Shown piece after piece: positions 26,901 through 34,574 of a stretch of DNA of 64,000 nucleotides (position 1 is the stretch's first letter; the number at the start of each line of letters is the position of its first letter). The stretch is from Bacillota bacterium (lineage in GTDB: Bacteria > Bacillota > Clostridia > Christensenellales > UMGS416): contig JAEYRH010000016.1 of NCBI GenBank assembly GCA_023435705.1, forward strand, positions 496,001-560,000. The letters run 5' to 3'. Under the pieces are notes generated by a model that saw only the letters and a program-made list of their open reading frames with translations, had not been told where the DNA came from and searched no databases. Made by a program: the position numbers and the translations under genes.

Positions 26901-28085
26901 TTACTTATCCTTGTCTCGGTGCTTTCCAACACCGGTAACTTCTTTAAAAAAGTTTCCGACTCGTTCTTTGCGCTGGCCTCTCACCGTGGCGATCAACAGG
27001 AAAATCAACCCAAGCCCGCCCACGACTCCCACGATCCAGGCGATGCTGGACGCTGAAGTACGCGCTGTGCCTTTCTGTTGTGCGCTCTGCTGTTTTGGCT
27101 GGGGGGAGGCCTGACCCTGCGCCTGCCCCTGCTGCCCTTGCGCTTTGCCCGGTGTTTGATTCTGGACTTGCGCGTTTTGCCCACCAGACACACCAAGATA
27201 CTCGGCGATGACATCGGCGATGTAGTCAGTCGTTTTCAGTGCCTTATCTTTCTCAATGGTATGTGTCCCAATCTCAATGATCATTGAGTTTGGTGTCAGG
27301 TCCTGGTTGTAACTCCCCTTGCCGATGTAGATATCCTTGATCAAGCCCGGGTGGAGGTCGTCTCCGATCTTCTTGATCTTCTTAACTGTTTCCTCATTGG
27401 CTTGCTTGTTTTGGTTGCTACGGCCAAGCACAAACCTGCATTTCGAGATCTGATCTCCCTTGAGGTTTTCTTCATATTCCTTCGGGTCGGGGACACCATC
27501 TCTATGGATGTCCAGCAGCAAGTCAGGCCGCACCGATTCCATCAGATTCATTGCAGATGCTCGTGATCGCCGATAGGCGCCGGCGTCATGAGGGTCATGA
27601 GGTGTGTCATCTACCACCGCTTCCACGCCCTTCTTCTTGAGCGCTTCTGTCAGCTGGTTCGCCACATCCAGGATTCCGCCCTTCTCCGGCTTGGCCTGAG
27701 TACCATCACCGGGCACGTAGCTTTCATCGGTGTGAGTGCAGTAAAGCGCAACTTTTTTTTGCCCTTGTTGTGCCGCTGTTCTTTTCAGCATTGCACTATC
27801 GTAACCGCTCCACAACACCACATCTTCCAAATACTGGGCCACTGCGGTGCGGGCGGAATCATCCACCTGAACCATACGGTAACGTTTGTTGTCGCTGGAA
27901 ATATATTCATCATCCACCGACACCTGCCCGGCATAGGTGAACAGAATCTGCCCATCCTGTGTGCTTACCGTGTAGTAACCACCGGGATCAAGATACCAAT
28001 CGTCCGCCAAAGCAACCGGTGCTGAAGCAACCATCATCAGAAACGCAAGAATAAAAACAGATAGCCTCTTAATCATCGTCATCAT
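26901..28085 (-). CDS. Stage II sporulation protein P-like peptidoglycan hydrolase
   Basis: 394 residues: a signal peptide ending at AVALA, a beta-rich domain, then the SpoIIP amidase/endopeptidase domain (VALYCTHTDESYVPGDG, DDTPHDPHDAGAYRRSRASA, LLLDIHRDGVP, and SMIIEIGTH with the catalytic glutamate), a Gln/Ala/Gly-rich linker, and one C-terminal transmembrane helix with a basic tail. In sporulation SpoIIP helps the engulfing membrane migrate by degrading peptidoglycan; the membrane-anchored layout here differs from B. subtilis SpoIIP, whose membrane segment is N-terminal. AAGGAGG lies 6 nt before the chosen ATG. It overlaps the DUF1614 gene by 17 bases. Confidence 0.82.
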   Translation of the reverse strand: MMTMIKRLSVFILAFLMMVASAPVALADDWYLDPGGYYTVSTQDGQILFTYAGQVSVDDEYISSDNKRYRMVQVDDSARTAVAQYLEDVVLWSGYDSAMLKRTAAQQGQKKVALYCTHTDESYVPGDGTQAKPEKGGILDVANQLTEALKKKGVEAVVDDTPHDPHDAGAYRRSRASAMNLMESVRPDLLLDIHRDGVPDPKEYEENLKGDQISKCRFVLGRSNQNKQANEETVKKIKKIGDDLHPGLIKDIYIGKGSYNQDLTPNSMIIEIGTHTIEKDKALKTTDYIADVIAEYLGVSGGQNAQVQNQTPGKAQGQQGQAQGQASPQPKQQSAQQKGTARTSASSIAWIVGVVGGLGLIFLLIATVRGQRKERVGNFFKEVTGVGKHRDKDK

Positions 28086-28752
28086 GCGGCCCCTCCTTGG
28101 CATGCACAAACTCCCCCTCATCAAACTCCAAGCCGGCTTCCTTTTTGGCACTGCCGCCTTGCAGGCGCTCCCGGATTTCTCCAATCACTTCCGCCAACAA
28201 CACGGCAGACACGCCTGATATGATCACCACATCCAGCGCGCCTGCCCCGCCAAGCCTTATCGGCGTGGTTGTGAGGCCATTGAACGAGTTGACGATGCCC
28301 TGTGTGATATCACCCAGCAGAACGCCCATGACACCACCGATGAAGGCGCTGCGCCGGGATCGCCCAAACAGGTATGCGATCAATCCTGCCGCCAAACCAT
28401 AAAGATAGTTGATGTCAAAGGGCATTGACTCCGGCTCGTCGGGAAAAAGCCTGCCCAAGCCGAACACAGTAGCTGCCGCCAGCACCGACGAAGCAATGGC
28501 GCGCCAGCGCTCCTTGGCAGTTCCAGCCTTGATAAACAGATAAACACAAAGCGCGAAGGGAACGAGCGCCCCGCCGATATTGAAGGAGACCCGCCCCAAC
28601 TGGATGTCCGGTATGATGCCGCCAATGAAAATCGCCGCCACAAACAGCAGCGCCTGACGGTCGGTGAGGCGCATGCGGTCCAACACCCGCTGTGCCACGC
28701 CAAACACGATCAACAACGAAACCACGATCAACAGAATATACCCGATGGGCAT
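28069..28752 (-). CDS. DUF1614 membrane protein
   Basis: A 227-residue polytopic membrane protein with six or seven hydrophobic segments and an acidic C-terminus ending in four aspartates. The arrangement LFVAAIFIGGIIPDIQL, PFDINYLYGLAAGLIAYLFG and GGAGALDVVIISGVSAVLLAE matches DUF1614, a family of unknown function common in spore-forming Clostridia. It is translationally coupled to the SpoIIP-like gene. AGGAGG lies 7-8 nt before the ATG; the GTG three codons upstream lies inside that site. Confidence 0.85.
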   Translation of the reverse strand: MPIGYILLIVVSLLIVFGVAQRVLDRMRLTDRQALLFVAAIFIGGIIPDIQLGRVSFNIGGALVPFALCVYLFIKAGTAKERWRAIASSVLAAATVFGLGRLFPDEPESMPFDINYLYGLAAGLIAYLFGRSRRSAFIGGVMGVLLGDITQGIVNSFNGLTTTPIRLGGAGALDVVIISGVSAVLLAEVIGEIRERLQGGSAKKEAGLEFDEGEFVHAKEGPHDDDD

Positions 28753-28912
28753 GAAAAACACCTCCTGATTGCCTTTAGCTTGTCCGCAAACGAGAAAAGC
28801 AGTGCAGGAACATTTTTCAAAGAATCAATTTGATTGTGCTTGACAAGATTTCAATCGAAGCAAAAATGCTGTATCATGACATTATGGCAAACATGTTGAC
28901 GACGGAGGGATC

Positions 28913-29530
28913 ATGCCAGGGTACCATTTGACGCAGGCAGATGCCGAGGCGATGCTTCTGGAAGGCTATCAGACAAACCCCAGTGTGTGGATCGATCACT
29001 GCCGCAGGGTGGGTGAAGCGGCCCGAATCATCGCCAACCATTGCCCCGATCTGGATGAACAGAAAGCAGAAGTATTGGGGATGCTGCATGATATCGGCCG
29101 AAGTGTAGGGCCGGTGGACATGCGCCACATTGTGGAAGGTTACCGGTTTGCGATGGCACGAGGGCTGCCGGATGTGGCCCGCATCAGCCTGACCCATTCC
29201 TTCGCGATCAAGGACACCCACACCTCCGCAGGCAATTGGGATTGCCCGGAGGAGGATGTGGCGATGGTGCAGGTTTATTTGGAGAGCATCGAATATGACG
29301 ACTATGACCGGTTGATACAGCTTTGCGACTACCTGGGCGATCCATGGGGGTTCTGCATACTGGAAAAGCGCATGGTGGATGTGACGCTGCGCCGGGGGTT
29401 CAACGAATACACGCTGGACAAATGGCGGGCAGCGTTCCAATTGAAGAAATATTTTGAGGACAAAATGGGGCAAAAGCTTTATCCGCTGCTGCCAGGGATT
29501 GAAGACTATGTGTTTAGGGGCAGGGAGTGA
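28913..29530 (+). CDS. HD-domain phosphohydrolase-like protein
   Basis: A 205-residue protein with an HD domain: the first histidine in WIDHCRRVGEAARII, the HD pair in LGMLHDIGRSVG, and RLIQLCDYLGDPW with the last aspartate. HD proteins are metal-dependent phosphohydrolases acting on nucleotides or signalling molecules; the substrate is unknown. GGAGG precedes the ATG at good spacing. It is transcribed alone and faces the CTP-synthase-like gene. Confidence 0.85.
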   Translation: MPGYHLTQADAEAMLLEGYQTNPSVWIDHCRRVGEAARIIANHCPDLDEQKAEVLGMLHDIGRSVGPVDMRHIVEGYRFAMARGLPDVARISLTHSFAIKDTHTSAGNWDCPEEDVAMVQVYLESIEYDDYDRLIQLCDYLGDPWGFCILEKRMVDVTLRRGFNEYTLDKWRAAFQLKKYFEDKMGQKLYPLLPGIEDYVFRGRE

Positions 29531-29588
29531 TCAAATAATCATTTTGATCATATTATCTTGAGGAACTTATCACCTTAAATGAATCAGA

Positions 29589-30299
29589 TCACTCGGAATC
29601 CTGCCCGGCAGCCGCCGAAAGAAAAGCCAGCACCAGAGGGTGTGGGCGCTCCTCAGTCGAGGTCAATTGGGGCACAAATAGCGTAGCAACAAAGTAACGG
29701 TTCCCAGCCAATTCCAGGATTCGGGATTCTCCGTTTTCATCGGTTGCAGCCGTTTGTAAACCATGCACTTCAAGCAGTTTCTGATGGATGGGGTTGAGTC
29801 CAAAGCTGCACAGGAAGCTTTCTGTGGAGCTCCGGCAACCATAGCATCGATATGAGAGTGTGCCCCGGCGGATTTGAATGGGCTGCGAATGGCCAGCAAG
29901 CGAACAAGCCAGAGGCGTAACGAACAGGCTTATACCGGTCGGATCAATTTCAGCGTGTGCGGCATCCCGGATGCCCAGCACATTTCTGGCGAACTCGATC
30001 ACCGCATGCTGGAAACCACCGCATGTGCCGATAAAAGGAATGTCATGCTCTCGTGCCTGGTGGATCGCGTCAAGTGCGCCCTGCATGCTTTGATAGGGGC
30101 TGCCGGGGGCGCACCACACACCGTCACAGGATCGAATGATTTTTGCGCCCTGGCCCTCCAATTGTTGCGTGTTCAACCACTGGATTTCAAGCTGCAAGCC
30201 CATTCTCTTTGCAGCATGGTGCAAGGCATTATCAGTGGCCAGGTGCGAAGCCCGTCCGTCATAATCGCCAATGATGCCAATCCGAACTGCCCTATCCAT
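29589..30299 (-). CDS. CTP synthase C-terminal region-related protein (glutamine amidotransferase-like)
   Basis: A 236-residue class I glutamine amidotransferase-like protein resembling only the C-terminal half of CTP synthase. It has RIGIIGDYD at the N-terminus and the nucleophile elbow FIGTCGGFQHAVIEF, close to GLCLGLQVAVIEF in the true PyrG of this window. The segment YRCYGCRSSTESFLC contains extra cysteines; some relatives of this family are described as selenoproteins. No synthetase half is attached and none is adjacent. It lies 3 bp downstream of the PHP gene. Function unknown. Confidence 0.8.
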   Translation of the reverse strand: MDRAVRIGIIGDYDGRASHLATDNALHHAAKRMGLQLEIQWLNTQQLEGQGAKIIRSCDGVWCAPGSPYQSMQGALDAIHQAREHDIPFIGTCGGFQHAVIEFARNVLGIRDAAHAEIDPTGISLFVTPLACSLAGHSQPIQIRRGTLSYRCYGCRSSTESFLCSFGLNPIHQKLLEVHGLQTAATDENGESRILELAGNRYFVATLFVPQLTSTEERPHPLVLAFLSAAAGQDSE

Positions 30300-30302
30300 C
30301 CT

Positions 30303-31580
30303 TCACCCCCGATTGCCCTGATCGCCAAAGCATCTTTCCAACAACCTCGCCGTACGGCCCTGTGTCAATTCCAGAATCTTTCGTTCATCAGTATCGCCGC
30401 AGAGGAATGCCTTCATCGCTCTTCCCTCCTCATAGCAAAGTTCATCGTGCAGCGGCCAATACTCGCGCAGCAGAAACATTGCGTAGCTGGCCATGCGGTA
30501 GGAACCGTGAATACGGGGATGCTCGCCGGGATAGTGCTCCTGCGCCGCGCTGTAGCCTGACTTCACCGCCTCAATGAGTTCGGCAAGCTCCAGGCTTTTT
30601 GAAAACACGACGGTAGAGACCCAATTGAACCAGTTGGCGTTCACCGTGCCGTGGGAGTCGCTGGAAGCCACGATGGGGATCACGCAGCCCTGCGCCCTTG
30701 CATCGTTATACATTGCCAGCTGCATATTGTTTTCCGGCACCGTCTGGCCGCCAAAAAGCTCGAAGGCGTCCAGCGGCATTGTTTTAAGGATGTACCAAGT
30801 CATCGCATCGGGCACATGATAAGCGTTGGCAATCCAGTGGGGGTGGCAGAAAATGCCCATACCCCCGCACCCGCGGATTTTCTGTGACGACCATATGCAA
30901 GCTGCGTATTCGAAACCATCCACCCCGGCTGGCAGCACGCCAATGTCTGCACGGAGGGTCTCTACCTCCGCCTCATATCGGGTCTGGTCATTGAAAGCCA
31001 GGTCGTTCACGCTGAAGGAGCCACCGAAGTTCACAATGTGGATGTGGTTACCTGGGCTGTGGACCTCTTCACCGTGAAACACCCGGATATCCACGGGCCG
31101 CCCGGCCCATGCCTGCACCGCCTCATCTGACGGATCCCACTGGCCATGGTCGGTCACTGCCATGAAGTCAAAGCCGGCCTTGCGGTAATTGGCAACCATC
31201 ACCGCTGGAGCTTCCTTGCCGTCAGACCGGCAGCTGTGGGCATGGAAATCGCCTTTATATGGCCGACGTTCAAATAGATCCGGCAGAAGTGAGTATACTG
31301 CTAGTGAAACAACTCGCTCTGTTTCATCCAGATCTGCAAACACTCGAACCACGTGCTCCCGCTCTCCGTCAAAGAAATGGCGGAACCTGAGCAACCCGCC
31401 GGCAGCCAGCATGCGATGGCTTTGCGGTTCCCCTACGGTCATTGGCAACACCTGCACCGAATAGAGCGCGCCATCATCAAATGCAGCGTGCGCACCCAAC
31501 GGCCGGATCACAATTTCCGTTTCCTGGTCAGCGGGCAGTATTTTGGGGAATATCTCGTAATTGGTTAATTCCGTTATCAT
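30303..31580 (-). CDS. PHP-domain metal-dependent phosphoesterase
   Basis: A 425-residue protein with a beta-rich N-terminal region (about residues 1-110) followed by a PHP domain: GDFHAHSCRSDG, MAVTDHGQWDPSD, VFHGEEVHSPGNHIHIVNFG, MGIFCHPHW and ASSDSHG provide the His/Asp/Glu ligands of the tri-metal site. This layout is that of CehA/McbA-type hydrolases. The substrate is unknown. The ATG is preceded by GGGGAA. Stop and start of the next gene are separated by 3 bp, so it is probably co-transcribed with the amidotransferase-like gene and follows vanY by 15 bp. Confidence 0.85.
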   Translation of the reverse strand: MITELTNYEIFPKILPADQETEIVIRPLGAHAAFDDGALYSVQVLPMTVGEPQSHRMLAAGGLLRFRHFFDGEREHVVRVFADLDETERVVSLAVYSLLPDLFERRPYKGDFHAHSCRSDGKEAPAVMVANYRKAGFDFMAVTDHGQWDPSDEAVQAWAGRPVDIRVFHGEEVHSPGNHIHIVNFGGSFSVNDLAFNDQTRYEAEVETLRADIGVLPAGVDGFEYAACIWSSQKIRGCGGMGIFCHPHWIANAYHVPDAMTWYILKTMPLDAFELFGGQTVPENNMQLAMYNDARAQGCVIPIVASSDSHGTVNANWFNWVSTVVFSKSLELAELIEAVKSGYSAAQEHYPGEHPRIHGSYRMASYAMFLLREYWPLHDELCYEEGRAMKAFLCGDTDERKILELTQGRTARLLERCFGDQGNRG

Positions 31581-31595
31581 CTGTTCCCCGATTTG

Positions 31596-32294
31596 TCATT
31601 GTACTGATTGCATATATTCATCCAGTGTGATGCCCTTCGTATAAATCTCTGTGGCGAGATCCACCCCCACATATCGGAAATGCCAGGGTTCATAACTGTA
31701 GCCAGTGATGTCTTCCTTGCCCTCCGGATAGCGCAGGATGAAACCGAACCGGTGTGCATTCTCCCGAAGCCAGATGCCCTCCGGCATCGTGCCCAACTGC
31801 TTTTCGTGGTCGTCATCCATGTGATCGATGTTGGTGATGTCCATTGCAAGACCGGTCTGGTGCTCGCTGTGGCCGGGCACCGCGATGAATTGGTTGGCGT
31901 ATTCCTCGCCTCTCGCCTTCTTCACGCTGTTGTAGGTGCCGGTCTGGTGCTCATAGGAGCGGTAACCGGAAATCATATAAAGGGTGTAGCCTTCCTCATC
32001 TCTCGCGGCGGCAAACATTTGTTCCAACGCCCGCGCCGCCTCTTTGCGCAGCATGCTTTCCCTCTTCTCAATTTCCCGCACGCCGGGCACATCACAAAGG
32101 GAAAGATCGGGTGGCTCATAACCATCGGGCAACATATTTGCTTTGCTGACGAAAACGGCAATGCTTTCCGGATCATCCACCACCTGATTGCTGCCTTGCT
32201 CAGGCAAGACTTCAGCCAAGTAAAACACACCTCCCGCCATCACGAGGATTAGAAACAGCGCCAGTCCCCATTTTCTAGGTTTTTTCCTGCTCAT
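31596..32294 (-). CDS. D-alanyl-D-alanine carboxypeptidase (VanY/M15B family)
   Basis: A 232-residue exported zinc peptidase. The N-terminus is a basic stretch and one hydrophobic helix (GLALFLILVMAGGVFYLAEV) serving as signal anchor. The M15B motifs are complete: GYRSYEHQT, GHSEHQTGLAMDIT with zinc His and Asp, and EPWHFRYVG with the catalytic Glu and third His. It trims D-Ala from peptidoglycan stem peptides; no vancomycin-resistance genes are near, so a general wall role is likely. The start was set at the ATG before SRKKPRKW; the long upstream extension is not membrane-signal-like. Confidence 0.92.
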   Translation of the reverse strand: MSRKKPRKWGLALFLILVMAGGVFYLAEVLPEQGSNQVVDDPESIAVFVSKANMLPDGYEPPDLSLCDVPGVREIEKRESMLRKEAARALEQMFAAARDEEGYTLYMISGYRSYEHQTGTYNSVKKARGEEYANQFIAVPGHSEHQTGLAMDITNIDHMDDDHEKQLGTMPEGIWLRENAHRFGFILRYPEGKEDITGYSYEPWHFRYVGVDLATEIYTKGITLDEYMQSVQ

Positions 32295-32399
32295 CAGCCC
32301 ATCCTGTCTTTCACGGAGCGTGTCTCGTGCGAATGTATGCCAGAATTTTATCATGTATGACAATATGATACCAAGTAAAGTTTTCATTCATGGGTGCAG

Positions 32400-32429
32400 C
32401 GAACCCCCATCCCGAAGGATGGGGGTTCG
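32400..32429 (-). other. Perfect 13-bp hairpin with UUCG loop between the KimA-like gene and vanY
   Basis: On the - strand CGAACCCCCATCC and its complement enclose a TTCG loop closed by C-G, the exceptionally stable cUUCGg tetraloop. It begins 33 bp after the transporter stop. There is no T-tract, so it is not a classic terminator and may stabilise or process the mRNA. Confidence 0.7.
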
Positions 32430-32461
32430 AAAATGTTGAGTCGCCAACGAGACCTGTTGTG

Positions 32462-34381
32462 TTATATCAAGTATTCATCATCGCCAACAGCAGTTTTATC
32501 ATCCTTCAGTTGGAAAGGCATCACAGCCACGACGATATGCTTGTGCTTCAAAAGTTGTCTCTCTACATAGGCGCGGGTGCGGTTATGAAGCAGTTTGTTC
32601 CACCACTTCTTCACCGAAAATTGCGGCAGGATCACCGTAATCATATCGCCTTTCTTGTAGTCATACTCTGCGGAGCGGATAAAATCCAACAAGGGCTCAA
32701 CCACCTTACGGTAAGGGGAATACTTGATGATATAAGGAATATCCAGCTTCAGCTTGCTCCAACGGGCACGCATCTTGGCCTCGGCCTCCTCATCGATGGC
32801 AACAGAAAATGCGGTCACATTGTCTGAAATCGTTTTGGCATAACGCAACGCGCGCACGCTGGACTGATTCACATTGTCTATCGGCACAATCACGCGGTTG
32901 CGGTAATGCTCCTTTGAAATATCCAGCGTGGCATAAGCTTCATCCGGAATTCGCAGCTGCTTGGCAACGGCGGAATAATGGCGCTTGATTTTCAACATCA
33001 CAGTCACCAATGCAGGGATTAAGATGACTACAATCCAAGCGCCTTCCTCAAATTTGAATATTGCGATGATGACCACTACAAGAGCGGTTACAAGTGCTCC
33101 AAATCCATTGATCGCGGCCTTGGCAGCCCAGTTTTTCCCCTTATGCCGGATCCATCTGATAAACATGCCCGATTGTGACAGGGTAAAGGATATAAACACC
33201 CCGATGGCATATAAGCCGATCAAACTGGTCACCTTGGCTTTGAACGCGATGATCAGCAGCACCGCGCCAACCGAGAGCATGATGATGCCGTTGGAATAGC
33301 TCAGACGGTCACCACGCATGTTGAGCTGCCGTGGGGCAAAACCCTCCTTCGCCATAATGGAAACCAGTAGCGGGAAACCGGAGTAAGCGGTGTTGGCGGC
33401 CATAAACAGAATGATGAACGTGGTCACGGCGATGTAGTAAACCATGAAATTCTTTTGACCAAACACCATGTTTGACAATTGCACCAGCACCGCCGGCTGC
33501 CCCTCTCCCACAACCACATGGAAGTTGGACGCCAGCACCGAGGTGCCGCCAAAGAGCACAATGATAATACCAGCCAAAATCAATAGAATGGTTTTTGCAT
33601 TTTTAATGGACGGATCCTTAAAATTAGGGACGGAATTGCTGACCGCCTCAATGCCCGTGAGCGCTGCACAGCCGTTGGAGAAAGCACGCAACACAAGCAC
33701 CAGCATCATCGCGCGGATGGGTTGCGCCAAGCTTTGCGCCGTAGGTGTGGGCAAAGCAGCAGCAGGTAAATTCCCTACCATCACCTTGATAAAGCCAACA
33801 ATCAGCAACACACCCATACCCAGCAAAAACGCGTAGGTTGGGATACCAAAAATGCGTGATGATTCCCGGATTCCCCGCAGGTTTCCCACCATGAGGAGTG
33901 CGATCATGGCAACTGCGACGGTAATCGGAATCAGCGGGTGCAGCACCATTCCCTCGGGCACAAGAGACATCAACTGCTCAATACCCGAGGACACACTGAC
34001 CGCAACAGTGAGAATATAATCGACCGAAAGGGCAGCACCAGCAATCACACCGGCCATCACGCCGAGATTTTCTTTGGCCACAATATATGCGCCGCCGCCA
34101 TTTGGATAATTCTCAATCGTTTGCCGATATGACAACACCAGCAGCGCGAGCAATCCTACGATTGCCACAGAGATGCCGATCAACAGTACATAAGAGTATC
34201 CGCCTGTGTCGTGGGCAGGATCCCGCAAAACAGTAAGGATTTCCTGGCTGGCATATGCCACAGATGAGATGGCGTCTGATGCCAGGATGGGCAGCCCCCA
34301 CAGGATCCCGAGTCTTTGACCGTGCAGGGCTTCATTGCGAAGCGGCCTACCAATCAACATGCTTTTGAGTTTATTGCCCAT
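32462..34381 (-). CDS. kimA: KimA-like potassium importer (APC superfamily)
   Basis: About 639 residues: roughly twelve transmembrane segments followed by a 150-residue cytosolic domain of universal-stress-like type (ISKEHYRNRVIVPIDNVNQSSVRALRYAK). The core closely follows what I recall of B. subtilis KimA (YdaO): ASDAISSVAYASQEIL, LSYRQTIENYPNGGGAYIVAKENLG, AFSNGCAALTGIEAVSNSVP and MRGDRLSYSNGI. KimA imports K+ with protons and is often controlled by c-di-AMP. I see no c-di-AMP riboswitch in the 150 bases upstream. If not potassium, amino acids are the alternative. The ATG before GNKLKSML was chosen over a 20-codon extension. Confidence 0.78.
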   Translation of the reverse strand: MGNKLKSMLIGRPLRNEALHGQRLGILWGLPILASDAISSVAYASQEILTVLRDPAHDTGGYSYVLLIGISVAIVGLLALLVLSYRQTIENYPNGGGAYIVAKENLGVMAGVIAGAALSVDYILTVAVSVSSGIEQLMSLVPEGMVLHPLIPITVAVAMIALLMVGNLRGIRESSRIFGIPTYAFLLGMGVLLIVGFIKVMVGNLPAAALPTPTAQSLAQPIRAMMLVLVLRAFSNGCAALTGIEAVSNSVPNFKDPSIKNAKTILLILAGIIIVLFGGTSVLASNFHVVVGEGQPAVLVQLSNMVFGQKNFMVYYIAVTTFIILFMAANTAYSGFPLLVSIMAKEGFAPRQLNMRGDRLSYSNGIIMLSVGAVLLIIAFKAKVTSLIGLYAIGVFISFTLSQSGMFIRWIRHKGKNWAAKAAINGFGALVTALVVVIIAIFKFEEGAWIVVILIPALVTVMLKIKRHYSAVAKQLRIPDEAYATLDISKEHYRNRVIVPIDNVNQSSVRALRYAKTISDNVTAFSVAIDEEAEAKMRARWSKLKLDIPYIIKYSPYRKVVEPLLDFIRSAEYDYKKGDMITVILPQFSVKKWWNKLLHNRTRAYVERQLLKHKHIVVAVMPFQLKDDKTAVGDDEYLI

Positions 34382-34527
34382 GCCAATCTTGCCTTTCAGT
34401 GTATCACGTTTATGACTATCCAAAACAGTAATGCGTATCATATCACTTCATATCGATATCTGCAATATCGTCATGTTGGAGGAAATACCACAGCTTCTGC
34501 AGTTCTATCTTCTAGCATGGCAGTGCC

Positions 34528-34568
34528 TAAAAAAAGAATGCCCCATTCCAAACGGAAAGGGGCATTCA
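34528..34568 (-). terminator. Rho-independent terminator of the ctsR-clpC operon
   Basis: On the - strand GAATGCCCC pairs with GGGGCATTC and is followed by TTTTTTT. It starts 7 bp after the clpC stop codon. Confidence 0.93.
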
Positions 34569-34574
34569 ATATGA

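Noticed and set aside
32400..32429. Possible tRNA-like element because of GGGGTTCG
   Set aside because: It is just a perfect hairpin; no acceptor, D or anticodon arms can be drawn.
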